Shown: positions 1-9,348 of the stretch, piece by piece
Position numbering within the stretch: the stretch's first letter is position 1
Layout: the number at the start of each line of letters is the position of its first letter
DNA from: Litorimonas sp046250185
Lineage (GTDB): Bacteria; Pseudomonadota; Alphaproteobacteria; Caulobacterales; Maricaulaceae
Assembly: GCF_046250185.1 (NCBI RefSeq)
Contig: NZ_CP176469.1
Length of the DNA: 64,000 nucleotides
Direction: 5' to 3' (one strand)
The notes under the pieces: generated by a model
What the model saw: only the letters and a program-made list of their open reading frames with translations
The model's database searches: none
Told to the model about the DNA's origin: nothing
Program-made: the position numbers and the translations under genes

Positions 1-2
1 GC

Positions 3-2825
3 GAAGTGTTTATGTCCGAAGATAATATCTCGTATTTTCGACGGGGCTATATTGCGGCCTTTGGTGGCGGCGTTGCGCGTGATCCAATATACGCAGCCGT
101 GGTTGATGGTATTCGCCCGCAAGGTATCGAGCATTATCTTCCGCTGTTCTACGATCAAACTGAAACGATCTTCGACTATGTCGGTCCGCAAGCTTTCATT
201 GCTTTTGACGGTTTGTTGAACGAGTCCAAATCAGAGCGTTGGGATTTGATTGAGGACTTCTATAGCTCGCGCAAAGAACATGCGGAGGCACGCGATAGCG
301 GGTCAGGTGACCCTCGAAAATCGGCGGGCCTTTACCGACCATTGCCCTCAAGCGCTCTCTATATCGGCCCTGAAGATTGGGCAGAGATTGTCGCGCCGCT
401 GCGCACGCGAGACCACACGGCATTTGAGCCGCCAGATGATCTCAACAAGATTGATTTTAACGGCAAACTCGCGCGTAATTTCTCGCCAGAAAGACGGACC
501 GAAGGCACAAATGTTTTCGAGATAGCCGTTGAACACCTCAATAAGCTGCGTCTTGATAAGCAGCGAGTCTTAGTGGCGGCATGGACTGAAGGCTCCCGTG
601 ACCGTCTGGCAAGCGTGTTGGATGACCATAATTATATTTCACCAAAACTCGATGCGTCCCGCGCACTGTCAATTAAAGGCGGCGAGACGGCAGCAGTCAT
701 TTTACCATTGGAACACGGTTTCACATTGGGCGATCTATCAGTTTTATCAGAGCAAGATATACTTGGCGACCGGCTGATCAATCGGGGACGCAAGCGCAAA
801 GCTAAGAACTTTATTGCCGAGGCCAGCACACTTACCCCTGGTGATTTGATTATCCATTTGGATCACGGTTTAGGGCGCTATATTGGGCTTCGGACGCTAC
901 AAGTGTCTGACGCCCCACATGACTGCCTAGAGCTAGAATATGCAGGTGAGGCGAAGCTTTTCCTGCCCGTCGAGAATATCGAACTTCTTTCGCGTTACGG
1001 TCATGCCAGTGAAGGGGCTGTCTTGGATCGTTTGGGCGGGGCAGCATGGCAATCTCGCAAGGCGAAAGCCAAAGACAAGCTTCGAGAGATGGCGGCGGAG
1101 CTTATTATCATCGCGGCGAAACGGGCCATGCGCACGACGGAAGCGATTGAGCTTGACCCTGGGGCTTATAACGAATTTTCTGCCCGCTTTCCTTATGCCG
1201 AAACAGATGATCAACTCTCCGCGATTGACGATGTGCTGGCAGATCTGAGCAGCGGGAAGCCAATGGATCGTTTGATTTGCGGTGATGTTGGATTTGGTAA
1301 AACCGAAGTCGCGCTTCGGGGGGCATTTGCTGTGGCCATGTCTGGTCGACAAGTCGCGATTGTGGCTCCAACAACTATTCTATCGCGGCAACATTTCAAG
1401 ACTTTCTCCGAACGGTTCAAGGGGTGGCCCGTCAAGGTGCGCCAACTCTCCCGATTGGTCACTGCCAAGGAAGCCGCTTTGACCAAAGAAGAATTGGCGG
1501 CGGGACGATGTGAGATAGTGATTGGGACTCATGCCTTACTGGCCAAAACTATCAAGTTCTCTGATCTCGGCCTTGTGATTGTCGATGAAGAGCAGCGTTT
1601 TGGTGTGCGCCACAAAGAGCGGTTGAAAGAGCTTCGCGCAGACGTTCATATGCTGACATTGACCGCGACTCCAATCCCGCGAACATTGCAGATGGCTCTG
1701 TCAGGTATCCGTGATCTGTCCTTGATTGCGACTCCGCCCGTCGACCGCTTGGCCGTGCGCACTTACGTCATGCCGTTCGATGAAATCTCCATACGCAAAG
1801 CGTTGCTGCGGGAGCGTTATCGCGGTGGGCAGAGTTATTTCGTTGTGCCGCGCATTGCTGACATTCCGCGCATCGAAGAGTTCATGCGCCAAGCCGTGCC
1901 AGAGGTGAGATACGTTATTGCCCACGGTCAAATGACGCCAAGCACGCTCGAAGATATTATGACGGCCTTTTATGACGGCGAGTATGACGTGTTAATCTCG
2001 ACCTCTATCATTGAGAGCGGCATTGATATTCCGTCGGCCAATACAATGATTATCTATCGCTCAGATAAGTTCGGTCTTGCTCAGCTTTACCAGATGCGGG
2101 GTAGGGTGGGACGTTCCAAAGTCCGAGCCTACGCCTATATGACCATGCCAGACGAACATGTCGCGTCACCTGGAGCCCTACAGCGCCTGAAAGTTTTACA
2201 GTCGCTAGACACGCTTGGCGCAGGCTTCACACTTGCCAGCCATGATCTTGACCTGCGCGGCGGGGGTAATCCATTGGGCGAGGAACAATCTGGCCATATC
2301 AAAGACCTAGGGGTCGAACTCTATCAACACATGCTAGAGGAAGCCGTCGCGGAACTTCGTAGTGACATTGTCGTGGAGACACAAATATGGTCACCGCAAG
2401 TCAATCTGGGGGTCGCGGTCTTGATCCCCGATACTTATATTGAAGATCTCAATTTGCGTCTGGCGACCTATCGACGGATTGCGGAAACTGAAAGCAATGA
2501 AGATGCTGACGGATTGGCCGCAGAGCTAATCGATCGGTTTGGCCCTCTCCCAGACGAGCTTCAATCATTGTTTAAAGTCATGAAAATCAAGCGTTTATGT
2601 TATCAGGCTCATGTTAGTAAAGTTGATGCTGGGCCGCGTGGTATCGTACTGACCATGCGCCACGAAGACGTCAAAGACCCGTCGATCATTATGAATGCAA
2701 TTACGCAGAACAATGGCTGGCGCTTGCGACCTGATCAGACAGTCTTAGTTGGCGGGAATTTCCAGAATGACCTACACCGTGTCCAGGGAGCTGAACGTGC
2801 CGTGAAAGCTCTGATTAGCGACTAA
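3..2825 (+). CDS. mfd: Transcription-repair coupling factor Mfd (5' end outside window)
   Basis: Mfd is an ATP-dependent translocase that removes stalled RNA polymerase from DNA lesions and recruits UvrA. The frame is open from the left edge, so the first GTG or ATG near base 6-12 is not the real start; about 940 residues are visible against roughly 1150 for the family, so the N-terminal UvrB-like part is cut. Visible in order: an RNA-polymerase-interacting CarD-like segment (PGDLIIHLDHGLGRYIGL), Walker A GDVGFGKTE, the DEEQ box (VIVDEEQRFGV), motif III TLTATPIPRT, helicase motif VI around QMRGRVGRS, and the C-terminal TRCF domain. It runs convergently into the next gene with only 6 bp between stop codons. 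Confidence 0.97.
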   Translation, partial: EVFMSEDNISYFRRGYIAAFGGGVARDPIYAAVVDGIRPQGIEHYLPLFYDQTETIFDYVGPQAFIAFDGLLNESKSERWDLIEDFYSSRKEHAEARDSGSGDPRKSAGLYRPLPSSALYIGPEDWAEIVAPLRTRDHTAFEPPDDLNKIDFNGKLARNFSPERRTEGTNVFEIAVEHLNKLRLDKQRVLVAAWTEGSRDRLASVLDDHNYISPKLDASRALSIKGGETAAVILPLEHGFTLGDLSVLSEQDILGDRLINRGRKRKAKNFIAEASTLTPGDLIIHLDHGLGRYIGLRTLQVSDAPHDCLELEYAGEAKLFLPVENIELLSRYGHASEGAVLDRLGGAAWQSRKAKAKDKLREMAAELIIIAAKRAMRTTEAIELDPGAYNEFSARFPYAETDDQLSAIDDVLADLSSGKPMDRLICGDVGFGKTEVALRGAFAVAMSGRQVAIVAPTTILSRQHFKTFSERFKGWPVKVRQLSRLVTAKEAALTKEELAAGRCEIVIGTHALLAKTIKFSDLGLVIVDEEQRFGVRHKERLKELRADVHMLTLTATPIPRTLQMALSGIRDLSLIATPPVDRLAVRTYVMPFDEISIRKALLRERYRGGQSYFVVPRIADIPRIEEFMRQAVPEVRYVIAHGQMTPSTLEDIMTAFYDGEYDVLISTSIIESGIDIPSANTMIIYRSDKFGLAQLYQMRGRVGRSKVRAYAYMTMPDEHVASPGALQRLKVLQSLDTLGAGFTLASHDLDLRGGGNPLGEEQSGHIKDLGVELYQHMLEEAVAELRSDIVVETQIWSPQVNLGVAVLIPDTYIEDLNLRLATYRRIAETESNEDADGLAAELIDRFGPLPDELQSLFKVMKIKRLCYQAHVSKVDAGPRGIVLTMRHEDVKDPSIIMNAITQNNGWRLRPDQTVLVGGNFQNDLHRVQGAERAVKALISD

Positions 2826-2831
2826 CTGGGG

Positions 2832-4253
2832 TTAAGCCGTGGCGCTTTGTGGTTCGAAATGTTCGGGCTGCCCATCGATTTTAGAAATGGCTCGTCCAAT
2901 TAAGAAATCGCTATTGGTCATGCCATCATCTTCCACCACTGCCGCATCGAGTTTGAAAGTGAAGGATGGCGTTGTTTTATTGCCCGTCTCAAATGCGGCG
3001 CAATCAATTAAGCTCGTCATACGGCCCAAAATGCCTTCGACGATGCCCTGCGTGGCGCCTGTGAATGCGAGAAGGAACGTGTCTTCATCCACGCGCGCAA
3101 TAATATCTTGCATCCGCACGAGAGATTTCAGCATCCCGCCTACTTTAGCTATGCCTGCATTCGCGTAAGCAGCGTCAATCGGGACAGTCGCGTTGGGGAT
3201 AGGGCGCACGGCTAGCATGGTAAGGTTTTGATCTTTGAGGCGACAATCTGCGACAACCCGCGCCATGTGAGCGGCGAGGAAGTCCGCATTGAACACTCCT
3301 GTTTCTGGGTCAACACAGTCTTTGCCGCCCAAGGCACCGAAGCTAATTTTTAGCTGCTCATGGATGCGGTGGTAATTGGCAAGCTCAAGAATACGCCCGC
3401 TGATTTCCTCGAGGTCAGCATCAATAGATACCAGGTCGCGTGCGCCACGTTCATAGGCAGCGTCGCTAAATTCAAATTCGTCGGGCTTGATCAGGAACAA
3501 AGTTGGGACATGATATAGCTTTGCGTTGCGGCGCATGGTCTCCGAAATCGTGAGGGCAGGCTCTGGCTGTTCCAGCGCATTCATCACAACCGCATCGAAC
3601 TGACGATCATGCAAGTAATCAAATGCTGAGAAGCTAGTGAAAGCAGCCACGACTTCGACATTTTTGCTTTGCAACGCATTGATGATGACCATGAAACCGG
3701 GGGTGGCCTTACCGATGAATAGTATGCGGAAAGGTCGGTCCAAATCTTCACTTGAGAGATCAACGTCTTGGCCAAAATTTTCGCGTAAAGTCTCAATACG
3801 GCGCGTGATCTCAACTTCCATCTCGCCAAGACGGATCATAGAGTCGACGCGATTAGCAACCTGTGAGCTATGCATCGGGGCGTAGATTGTACTGCCGAAA
3901 TGATCGGTTGGTATGCCGGAAGGACGAGATAATGCGCCAATGATCGGCGGCGTTTTTGGGGCAAAATGCTGCCGCAAGACATCGCAAACGCCTTTGGTCT
4001 TTTCGATATAATCAGTGAAAAAACACAGCACTGCACCCGGGGCTTCGCGCGGAATAGAGTTTAGTTTCTTACCGTCAAACGCGGCGAGTTGCACGTCGAG
4101 CCCGATCCTTCGTAAGTCCATTAAAACTCTCTGGGTAGCGGGCGGATTGTCCGTCACTATCAACACTTTTAAGCGCGAGCTTTTCCAGCGGGCTATCGCC
4201 TTGCTGGGCGCTTTGATAGGTGTAGAATCAGGGGTGTTGGCTTCCATAGGCAT
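2832..4253 (-). CDS. popA: PopA-like protein: two degenerate receiver domains plus inactive GGDEF
   Basis: The 473-residue protein has a receiver-like domain at about 28-145, a second at about 175-290 and a GGDEF-like domain at about 305-465 that begins with DPETGVFNADF. The GGDEF signature is replaced by VDEDT (388-392), so cyclase activity is not expected, but an RxxD inhibitory-site motif, RMQD (380-383), stands just upstream as in c-di-GMP-binding relatives. Both receiver domains lack the phosphoacceptor Asp: the equivalent positions are F in PGAVLCFF and N in FDAVVMN. In Caulobacter, PopA with this layout binds c-di-GMP and helps direct CtrA to ClpXP. Assignment to PopA rests on this architecture, not on a search. 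An in-frame ATG at 4247 is an alternative start. Confidence 0.75.
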   Translation of the reverse strand: MPMEANTPDSTPIKAPSKAIARWKSSRLKVLIVTDNPPATQRVLMDLRRIGLDVQLAAFDGKKLNSIPREAPGAVLCFFTDYIEKTKGVCDVLRQHFAPKTPPIIGALSRPSGIPTDHFGSTIYAPMHSSQVANRVDSMIRLGEMEVEITRRIETLRENFGQDVDLSSEDLDRPFRILFIGKATPGFMVIINALQSKNVEVVAAFTSFSAFDYLHDRQFDAVVMNALEQPEPALTISETMRRNAKLYHVPTLFLIKPDEFEFSDAAYERGARDLVSIDADLEEISGRILELANYHRIHEQLKISFGALGGKDCVDPETGVFNADFLAAHMARVVADCRLKDQNLTMLAVRPIPNATVPIDAAYANAGIAKVGGMLKSLVRMQDIIARVDEDTFLLAFTGATQGIVEGILGRMTSLIDCAAFETGNKTTPSFTFKLDAAVVEDDGMTNSDFLIGRAISKIDGQPEHFEPQSATA

Positions 4254-4270
4254 TTACTAGGAAGAAATAC

Positions 4271-4308
4271 TTTCCACGGCGTTAACTATAACGCTACCGC
4301 CGTGGAAA
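4271..4308 (-). terminator. Hairpin terminator downstream of the M2 peptidase gene
   Basis: Two perfectly complementary 11-base arms (TTTCCACGGCG at 4271-4281 and its complement at 4298-4308) flank a 16-base loop. It starts 8 bp past the stop codon of the peptidase gene on the minus strand and precedes popA on the same strand, so it probably separates their transcripts. The T tract after the stem is poor. Confidence 0.6.
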
Positions 4309-4315
4309 TTAGAGG

Positions 4316-6154
4316 TTACCAACCGCAAGTGCGGTCTTTGTTTTCCTCTTCGAGATATGTCATCAGCGGAGCGAAATATTCCAAGATTGCGGAGCCGTCC
4401 ATATCGCGGGTGCCAGTGAAGGCTTCAAGCGCGTCTGGCCAAGGCTTAGATGCGCCCATCTCCATCATAGCGTTAAACCGTGTGCCGACTTCTTTATTGT
4501 TATAAATAGAACACCGATGCAGCGGCCCCTCAAAGCCCGCCATATCGCAGGCAGCTTTGTGGAACTGGAACTGTAGGATATGGGCGAGGAAATATCGCAT
4601 ATATGGCGTGTTGCCTGGTATGTGGTATTTCGCACCTGGATCAAATGCATCTGCAGGGCGATCAATAGGCGGCTTCAAACCTTGATACTTCTCACGAAGC
4701 TCCCACCATCCATCATTGTATTCCGAGGGAGAGTAAGTGCCGTCGAAGACTTTCCACCGCCACTGATCGACCATCAGGCCGAACGGCAGAAACGCCACCT
4801 TGTCCATGGCTTGACGCATCAACAAGGTCAGATCGGCATCTTCACCTGGAACATCTGCAGCGTCTAACAAACCAATCTGCACCAGATATTCTGGGGTAAT
4901 GGACAGGGCAATCATATCACCAATGGCTTCATGGAAACCATCATTCGCACCAGTTTTGTAAAACACGGGTTGGTCTTTGTAAGCACGTTGGTAATAATTA
5001 TGACCTAGCTCGTGATGAACGGTTGAGAAGTCTTCGCCGTTGACCTTTGTACACATCTTAATGCGAACATCTTCTTGATCATCTAGGTTCCAAGCAGAGG
5101 CATGACAGACGACTTCGCGTCCTTCAGGCTTCACAATCATTGACCGCTCCCAGAATGTATCTGGCAGAGGCTCAAAGCCGAGTGAGGAGAAAAACTGCTC
5201 GCCGACTTTGACCATTTTCAAGGCGTCATAGCCTGCGTCTTTGAGAAGTTTCGTTGTGTCTACGCCGGGTGCTGTGTTCGCGGGTGCGACTTCATCAAAG
5301 ACATTACCCCAGCTCTGACCCCACATATTACCGAGAATGTCAGCGCGGATTGGCTCGTCCAATGGCACAACGCTATCGCCGTATTTGTCGTTCAACTCAG
5401 CCCGTACGTAGCAATGCAGTTGATTGTAGAGCGGTTTGACCTGCCCCCAAAGACGGTCAGCTTCTTTGGCAAAGGCTTTACCGTCCATGTCGTATCCCGC
5501 GCGCCAAAGAGCGCCTGCGTCCTCATAACCTAGTTCTTGAGCGCCTTCATTAATGATCTCGACCATGCGCGCATAATCGTCTCGCATAGGCGGCGATACT
5601 GTGCGCCATCCCGCCCAAATCTTTGCGAGTTCTGTGGGGTCACGCGATTCTGCAATGACGTCAGACGCTTCGCCGAGTGTGATCATTTTGCCATTATATT
5701 CGAATTTGCCTGTGCCGTAGGTCGAATCAAGACGCGTCATGATTTCGGCCAATTCGTCGGCCGCCCCCGGTTTTTCAGGGGCCGGGAAGTTACTACCGCG
5801 CTTTAGGCTGTCCATTTTGCGGCGCATGTCATCAGGTAACTTTACGTCATTGAAACGCTTAGCGGCATTTGAAAGGCGCGTCGCCATCTTTGCGCCTTCA
5901 GCACTGACGACAGCTTCGGCTGCGTTGGTTTCTGGTGTGATGTTGGTTGCCTTTGCCCAATAGATTTTGGACGCGCGACCACTATATTCTGTAATTTCTG
6001 CCTCTGCATTTTCCAAGAACTCCTTGGCTTCTTGCAAAGTCGGGGCTTGGGAAATGTCGGTCCCTGCGACAGGCGGCTCAACCGTGGTTTCAGACTGGCA
6101 ACCAGCAAAAGCCAATACGCTAAGGCTGGCGGCGATTAGGAAAGTTTTTTTCAT
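4316..6154 (-). CDS. M2-family peptidyl-dipeptidase (ACE-like) lipoprotein
   Basis: A zinc metallopeptidase of the angiotensin-converting-enzyme family, expected to remove C-terminal dipeptides from peptides in the periplasm. From the chosen start the 612-residue protein has a lipoprotein signal peptide with lipobox AFAGC (Cys19), the conserved stretch VVCHASAWNLD, the zinc motif HELGH (381-385) and GFHEAIGD (406-413), which supplies the third zinc ligand Glu. The start at 6154 (MKKTFLIAAS) is preferred over an upstream ATG at 6259 because GGAGGA lies just before it and it gives a proper signal peptide. It is alone between popA and hemH; physiological substrates are unknown. Confidence 0.92.
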   Translation of the reverse strand: MKKTFLIAASLSVLAFAGCQSETTVEPPVAGTDISQAPTLQEAKEFLENAEAEITEYSGRASKIYWAKATNITPETNAAEAVVSAEGAKMATRLSNAAKRFNDVKLPDDMRRKMDSLKRGSNFPAPEKPGAADELAEIMTRLDSTYGTGKFEYNGKMITLGEASDVIAESRDPTELAKIWAGWRTVSPPMRDDYARMVEIINEGAQELGYEDAGALWRAGYDMDGKAFAKEADRLWGQVKPLYNQLHCYVRAELNDKYGDSVVPLDEPIRADILGNMWGQSWGNVFDEVAPANTAPGVDTTKLLKDAGYDALKMVKVGEQFFSSLGFEPLPDTFWERSMIVKPEGREVVCHASAWNLDDQEDVRIKMCTKVNGEDFSTVHHELGHNYYQRAYKDQPVFYKTGANDGFHEAIGDMIALSITPEYLVQIGLLDAADVPGEDADLTLLMRQAMDKVAFLPFGLMVDQWRWKVFDGTYSPSEYNDGWWELREKYQGLKPPIDRPADAFDPGAKYHIPGNTPYMRYFLAHILQFQFHKAACDMAGFEGPLHRCSIYNNKEVGTRFNAMMEMGASKPWPDALEAFTGTRDMDGSAILEYFAPLMTYLEEENKDRTCGW

Positions 6155-6317
6155 ATGTCCTCCAATATGTTCATTGAAAAAGGAGATCAGGTCTTTTCTT
6201 AGCAGACTCACAATCTCTTTCGTTGTTTGCAATCGTAAGCACAGCACGTAAAGCGTCAAGCAAACTGGGCAGCCTTAGCCCTTATTTCCGCAGACTGCGA
6301 CGAAAAGGACACATATT

Positions 6318-7328
6318 ATGGGCGATAAACCCGGCTTACTTCTGGTCAATCTAGGCTCACCTGATGCACCAACAGCCAAAGCGACGCGGAAATACTTGGG
6401 TCAATTCCTCCATGACTACCGCGTGATTGACACAACACGGTGGTTATGGTGCCCGATCTTGCACGGAATCATCCTGCGCGTGCGCCCTGCAAAGTCTGCG
6501 AAAGCCTATGCCTCGATTTGGGCAGAGCCTGAGGGATTAGAAGGCCCGCATGACAAGATGGAGGCGCCTCTCGTGCGGATCACGCGGGGGCAGGCGGAAG
6601 GTGTTCAAGCGCGTCTTGGCGAGAATGTCGAAGTCGAAATTGCCATGCGCTATGGAAACCCGTCCATTGGCCACGGATTAGACGCGCTGAAAGCCAAGGG
6701 CTGCACCCGCATCGCTGTGTTACCGCTCTATCCGCAATATGCTGGCGCTACTACAGCGTCCGTTTATGACGGAGTGGCCATGGCGCTGGAAGAGCGAATG
6801 GACGTGCCAGAATTGCGATTTCTGCGGCATTATTACGATGATCCCCGCTATATTGCTGCCCTTGCCAGCAGCATAGATGATCACCTCGCGACACTCGATT
6901 GGACGCCCGACTGTATCATGACGTCTTACCATGGCTTACCGCAAAGTTATGTCGATAAAGGTGACCCCTATCAGGGAGAATGTTTTGAAACGACAGAACT
7001 CCTGCGGCAGCATATGGGAAAAACGAAAAGCGAATTGTATGCCACATTCCAATCTCGATTTGGTCCAAAGGCTTGGCTGCAACCCTACACAGATAAAACA
7101 TTAGAAAAATTACCAGATGAGGGCGTGAAGAAAGTGGCCGTGATGATGCCAGGTTTCTCGGCGGACTGCCTAGAAACCCTTGAAGAAATAAAAATTGAAG
7201 CACACGAAACATTCGAAGAGCATGGCGGGACGCACTTCACAGCCATACCCTGCCTCAACACGCGCGAAGATCATCTGGACTTGCTCGCTGATTTGGCACG
7301 AGAGCGTTTGCTAAACGGCTGGCTTTAG
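6318..7328 (+). CDS. hemH: Ferrochelatase
   Basis: Inserts Fe2+ into protoporphyrin IX, the last step of protohaem synthesis. The 336-residue protein opens with KPGLLLVNLGSPDAPT, typical of the family, and carries the active-site His in TSYHGLPQSYVDKGDPY and the acidic segment PGFSADCLETLEEI. The length is normal. An AAGGA ribosome-binding site precedes ATG 6318. Its 3' end overlaps the convergent P-loop gene by 18 bp. Confidence 0.97.
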   Translation: MGDKPGLLLVNLGSPDAPTAKATRKYLGQFLHDYRVIDTTRWLWCPILHGIILRVRPAKSAKAYASIWAEPEGLEGPHDKMEAPLVRITRGQAEGVQARLGENVEVEIAMRYGNPSIGHGLDALKAKGCTRIAVLPLYPQYAGATTASVYDGVAMALEERMDVPELRFLRHYYDDPRYIAALASSIDDHLATLDWTPDCIMTSYHGLPQSYVDKGDPYQGECFETTELLRQHMGKTKSELYATFQSRFGPKAWLQPYTDKTLEKLPDEGVKKVAVMMPGFSADCLETLEEIKIEAHETFEEHGGTHFTAIPCLNTREDHLDLLADLARERLLNGWL

Positions 7329-7955
7329 AGCTTCATAAATCGCGTCAATCTTGACTTTCGGATTGAGAATCATCGTTGACGGTAGTGTTATGTCCGCCAG
7401 TTTAGCATACATATCCGCCCGTGATTTCAGGAGCTTAGGGTAACACTCTAATATGCTTTCAGTTTCGGTTTTACCTTCAAGCTTTTCGTAATGTCCCGCC
7501 CAGACCAGGGGCTTGGGTTGCTTGAAATATTGCACTTTTAAGCGCTCGATGTGGTCTGCCATAGCTTCGATATAGACAACATAATAATCCCGCCGTAACA
7601 TCTCTAAAACATCTTCATCGGTATAAATCACACTGCCCGTGGTATCGACCATCGGATTGCGTTGATCGGTAGAGAGAGCTTTGCGGGTTGCAGCCGTCTC
7701 AAGACTAATCGAATGGGCCTCTCGCTCGCTATAGCCGTCCGTATAGGGATGCCCCTGCCATTCCGCGAAGGCGTCCATGCTGTCATGGCCCAAATTTTCC
7801 CAGATCAATTTATCAACCTCAATCAGGTTGAAGTCGTATTTTGTGGCGAGCCGCATGACTGTGTAGCTCTTGCCGATGTTCGACATGCCGACAAAAGCAA
7901 TCCGCAGAGTTCCTGCGGCGTAACGCGCGTCAAATTCTGCGCGACTGAGCTGCAT
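7311..7955 (-). CDS. P-loop nucleoside/shikimate-kinase-like protein of unknown substrate
   Basis: The 214-residue protein has a Walker A motif GMSNIGKS at 23-30 followed by a short alpha/beta kinase-like fold. The segment MVDTTGSVIYTDEDVL could carry the substrate or magnesium site, and YYVVYIEA is a later core strand. I do not recognise a named family; shikimate-kinase-like or AAA-type small P-loop kinase is the closest description. Its ATG overlaps the thrC stop (TAATG), so it is translationally coupled to threonine synthase, which suggests but does not prove a metabolic link. Confidence 0.75.
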   Translation of the reverse strand: MQLSRAEFDARYAAGTLRIAFVGMSNIGKSYTVMRLATKYDFNLIEVDKLIWENLGHDSMDAFAEWQGHPYTDGYSEREAHSISLETAATRKALSTDQRNPMVDTTGSVIYTDEDVLEMLRRDYYVVYIEAMADHIERLKVQYFKQPKPLVWAGHYEKLEGKTETESILECYPKLLKSRADMYAKLADITLPSTMILNPKVKIDAIYEALKPAV

Positions 7956-9307
7956 TAGGCGTGGACTGCCAAATAGTCCGCCAGAGCCTCTAGGTTGGGC
8001 TTCATGACATGCATGCGCTTAGTCTTACGCATCGCTTTGGCGAGCGGGGCAGGTAACGGGATGTTCTGGTGCAAGATTGTCTCGACGCTGTCAGCGAATT
8101 TTGCGGGGTGGGCCGTACCGACAGTGATCTTTGTGATCGGCTCATCAATGTCAGCTGTAAACGCCTCCATTGCGAGGTGACCGACGGCTGTGTGAGGACA
8201 CATGATATAGCCCGTCTCTGTATGGACACGGCGGATGTGGCGCTCTGTTTCTGCATCTGTAAAAGATGCGCCCCAACAGACAGATTTAACAGCGTCATAA
8301 TCGCCATTATGCAGAGCAAGGATCCGCGGAAAGTTATTCGGTCGACCAATATCCATGGCGTTAGACAGCGTTGGCACAGATGGCCGCGGCTTGTATTCTC
8401 CTGAGCCTAGATAATCGACGAAGGGGTCGTTGACGTTATTCCCAATGACAAAGCGGTCAATCGGCGCGCCCATTTGCTTTGCGATCAGGCCACCTGTGAG
8501 GTTTCCGAGATTGCCAGAGGGAATGGAATAAACGATGGGTCGGGATGGGTAGGCGGCTTTGGCCTGTAGGCTTGTCCAGAAGTAGTAGAAGCTTTGCGGG
8601 ATGACACGCCCCACATTGATCGAATTGGCCGACATGAGATTATGCTTTGTCGTCAGATCTTTATCCCCAAAGGCGTCCTTGACCATTTGCTGGCAATCGT
8701 CAAACGTCCCATCGATCGAGATAGCCTTCACGTTGGATTTCGCGTTGCCCATAGTGCAGAGCTGCTGCTCCTGCACCTGACTAACGCCGCCTTTTGGAAA
8801 CAAAATAAAGACTTTAATTCCGTCTTGGTCCAAAAATGCATCGCCAATCGCGCCGCCCGTGTCGCCAGATGTGGCGACCAAAATCGTTCTGGTTTCGCCT
8901 GAAGACTTCATCAAATGGCTCGCTGCACGGCCCATAAATCGGGCCGCGAAGTCTTTAAAGGCGAGAGTAGGGCCGTGGAATAGCTCTAAGATAAACTCGT
9001 CATGATCTTCTGGCGTAGCCGCATCCAGCAACTCACCGCCCAGTGTCACCATCGGGACATCAAAATTATAAGCATCACGGCAGATAGCGCGCAGATCTTC
9101 CGTAAGGTAGCGCTCATCAACAAATTCGCGCGCGAGCACTGCGGCACAGTCAGCAAAGCTCATAGCTCCCATTTTGGCCGTCTGCGCGGGTGAAAAATGG
9201 GGCAAGCTGTCTGGCATCCACAATCCGCCATCGCTCGCAAGACTTGCGAGCAAGGCGTCCCCGAAACGGGCTTTGATCTTTGGATTGGAATGACTGTGAT
9301 AATTCAT
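7955..9307 (-). CDS. thrC: Threonine synthase
   Basis: PLP enzyme converting O-phospho-L-homoserine to threonine. The 450-residue length is that of the longer, proteobacterial class. Seen: N-terminal MNYHSHSNPKIKARFGDALL, the PLP lysine in HGPTLAFKDFAARF, the glycine-rich SGDTGGA phosphate loop and SIPSGNLGNLTGG. It lies 41 bp downstream of the XRE-cupin regulator gene on the same strand and overlaps the following P-loop gene by one base, so the three may share a transcript. Confidence 0.96.
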   Translation of the reverse strand: MNYHSHSNPKIKARFGDALLASLASDGGLWMPDSLPHFSPAQTAKMGAMSFADCAAVLAREFVDERYLTEDLRAICRDAYNFDVPMVTLGGELLDAATPEDHDEFILELFHGPTLAFKDFAARFMGRAASHLMKSSGETRTILVATSGDTGGAIGDAFLDQDGIKVFILFPKGGVSQVQEQQLCTMGNAKSNVKAISIDGTFDDCQQMVKDAFGDKDLTTKHNLMSANSINVGRVIPQSFYYFWTSLQAKAAYPSRPIVYSIPSGNLGNLTGGLIAKQMGAPIDRFVIGNNVNDPFVDYLGSGEYKPRPSVPTLSNAMDIGRPNNFPRILALHNGDYDAVKSVCWGASFTDAETERHIRRVHTETGYIMCPHTAVGHLAMEAFTADIDEPITKITVGTAHPAKFADSVETILHQNIPLPAPLAKAMRKTKRMHVMKPNLEALADYLAVHA

Positions 9308-9348
9308 GGGCGGGGGTGTAGCGCAACACGCCTGAAGTGCAAGTGTTT

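Noticed and set aside
933..1352. Minus-strand frame of 139 codons
   Set aside because: Antisense to the helicase part of mfd, no motif.
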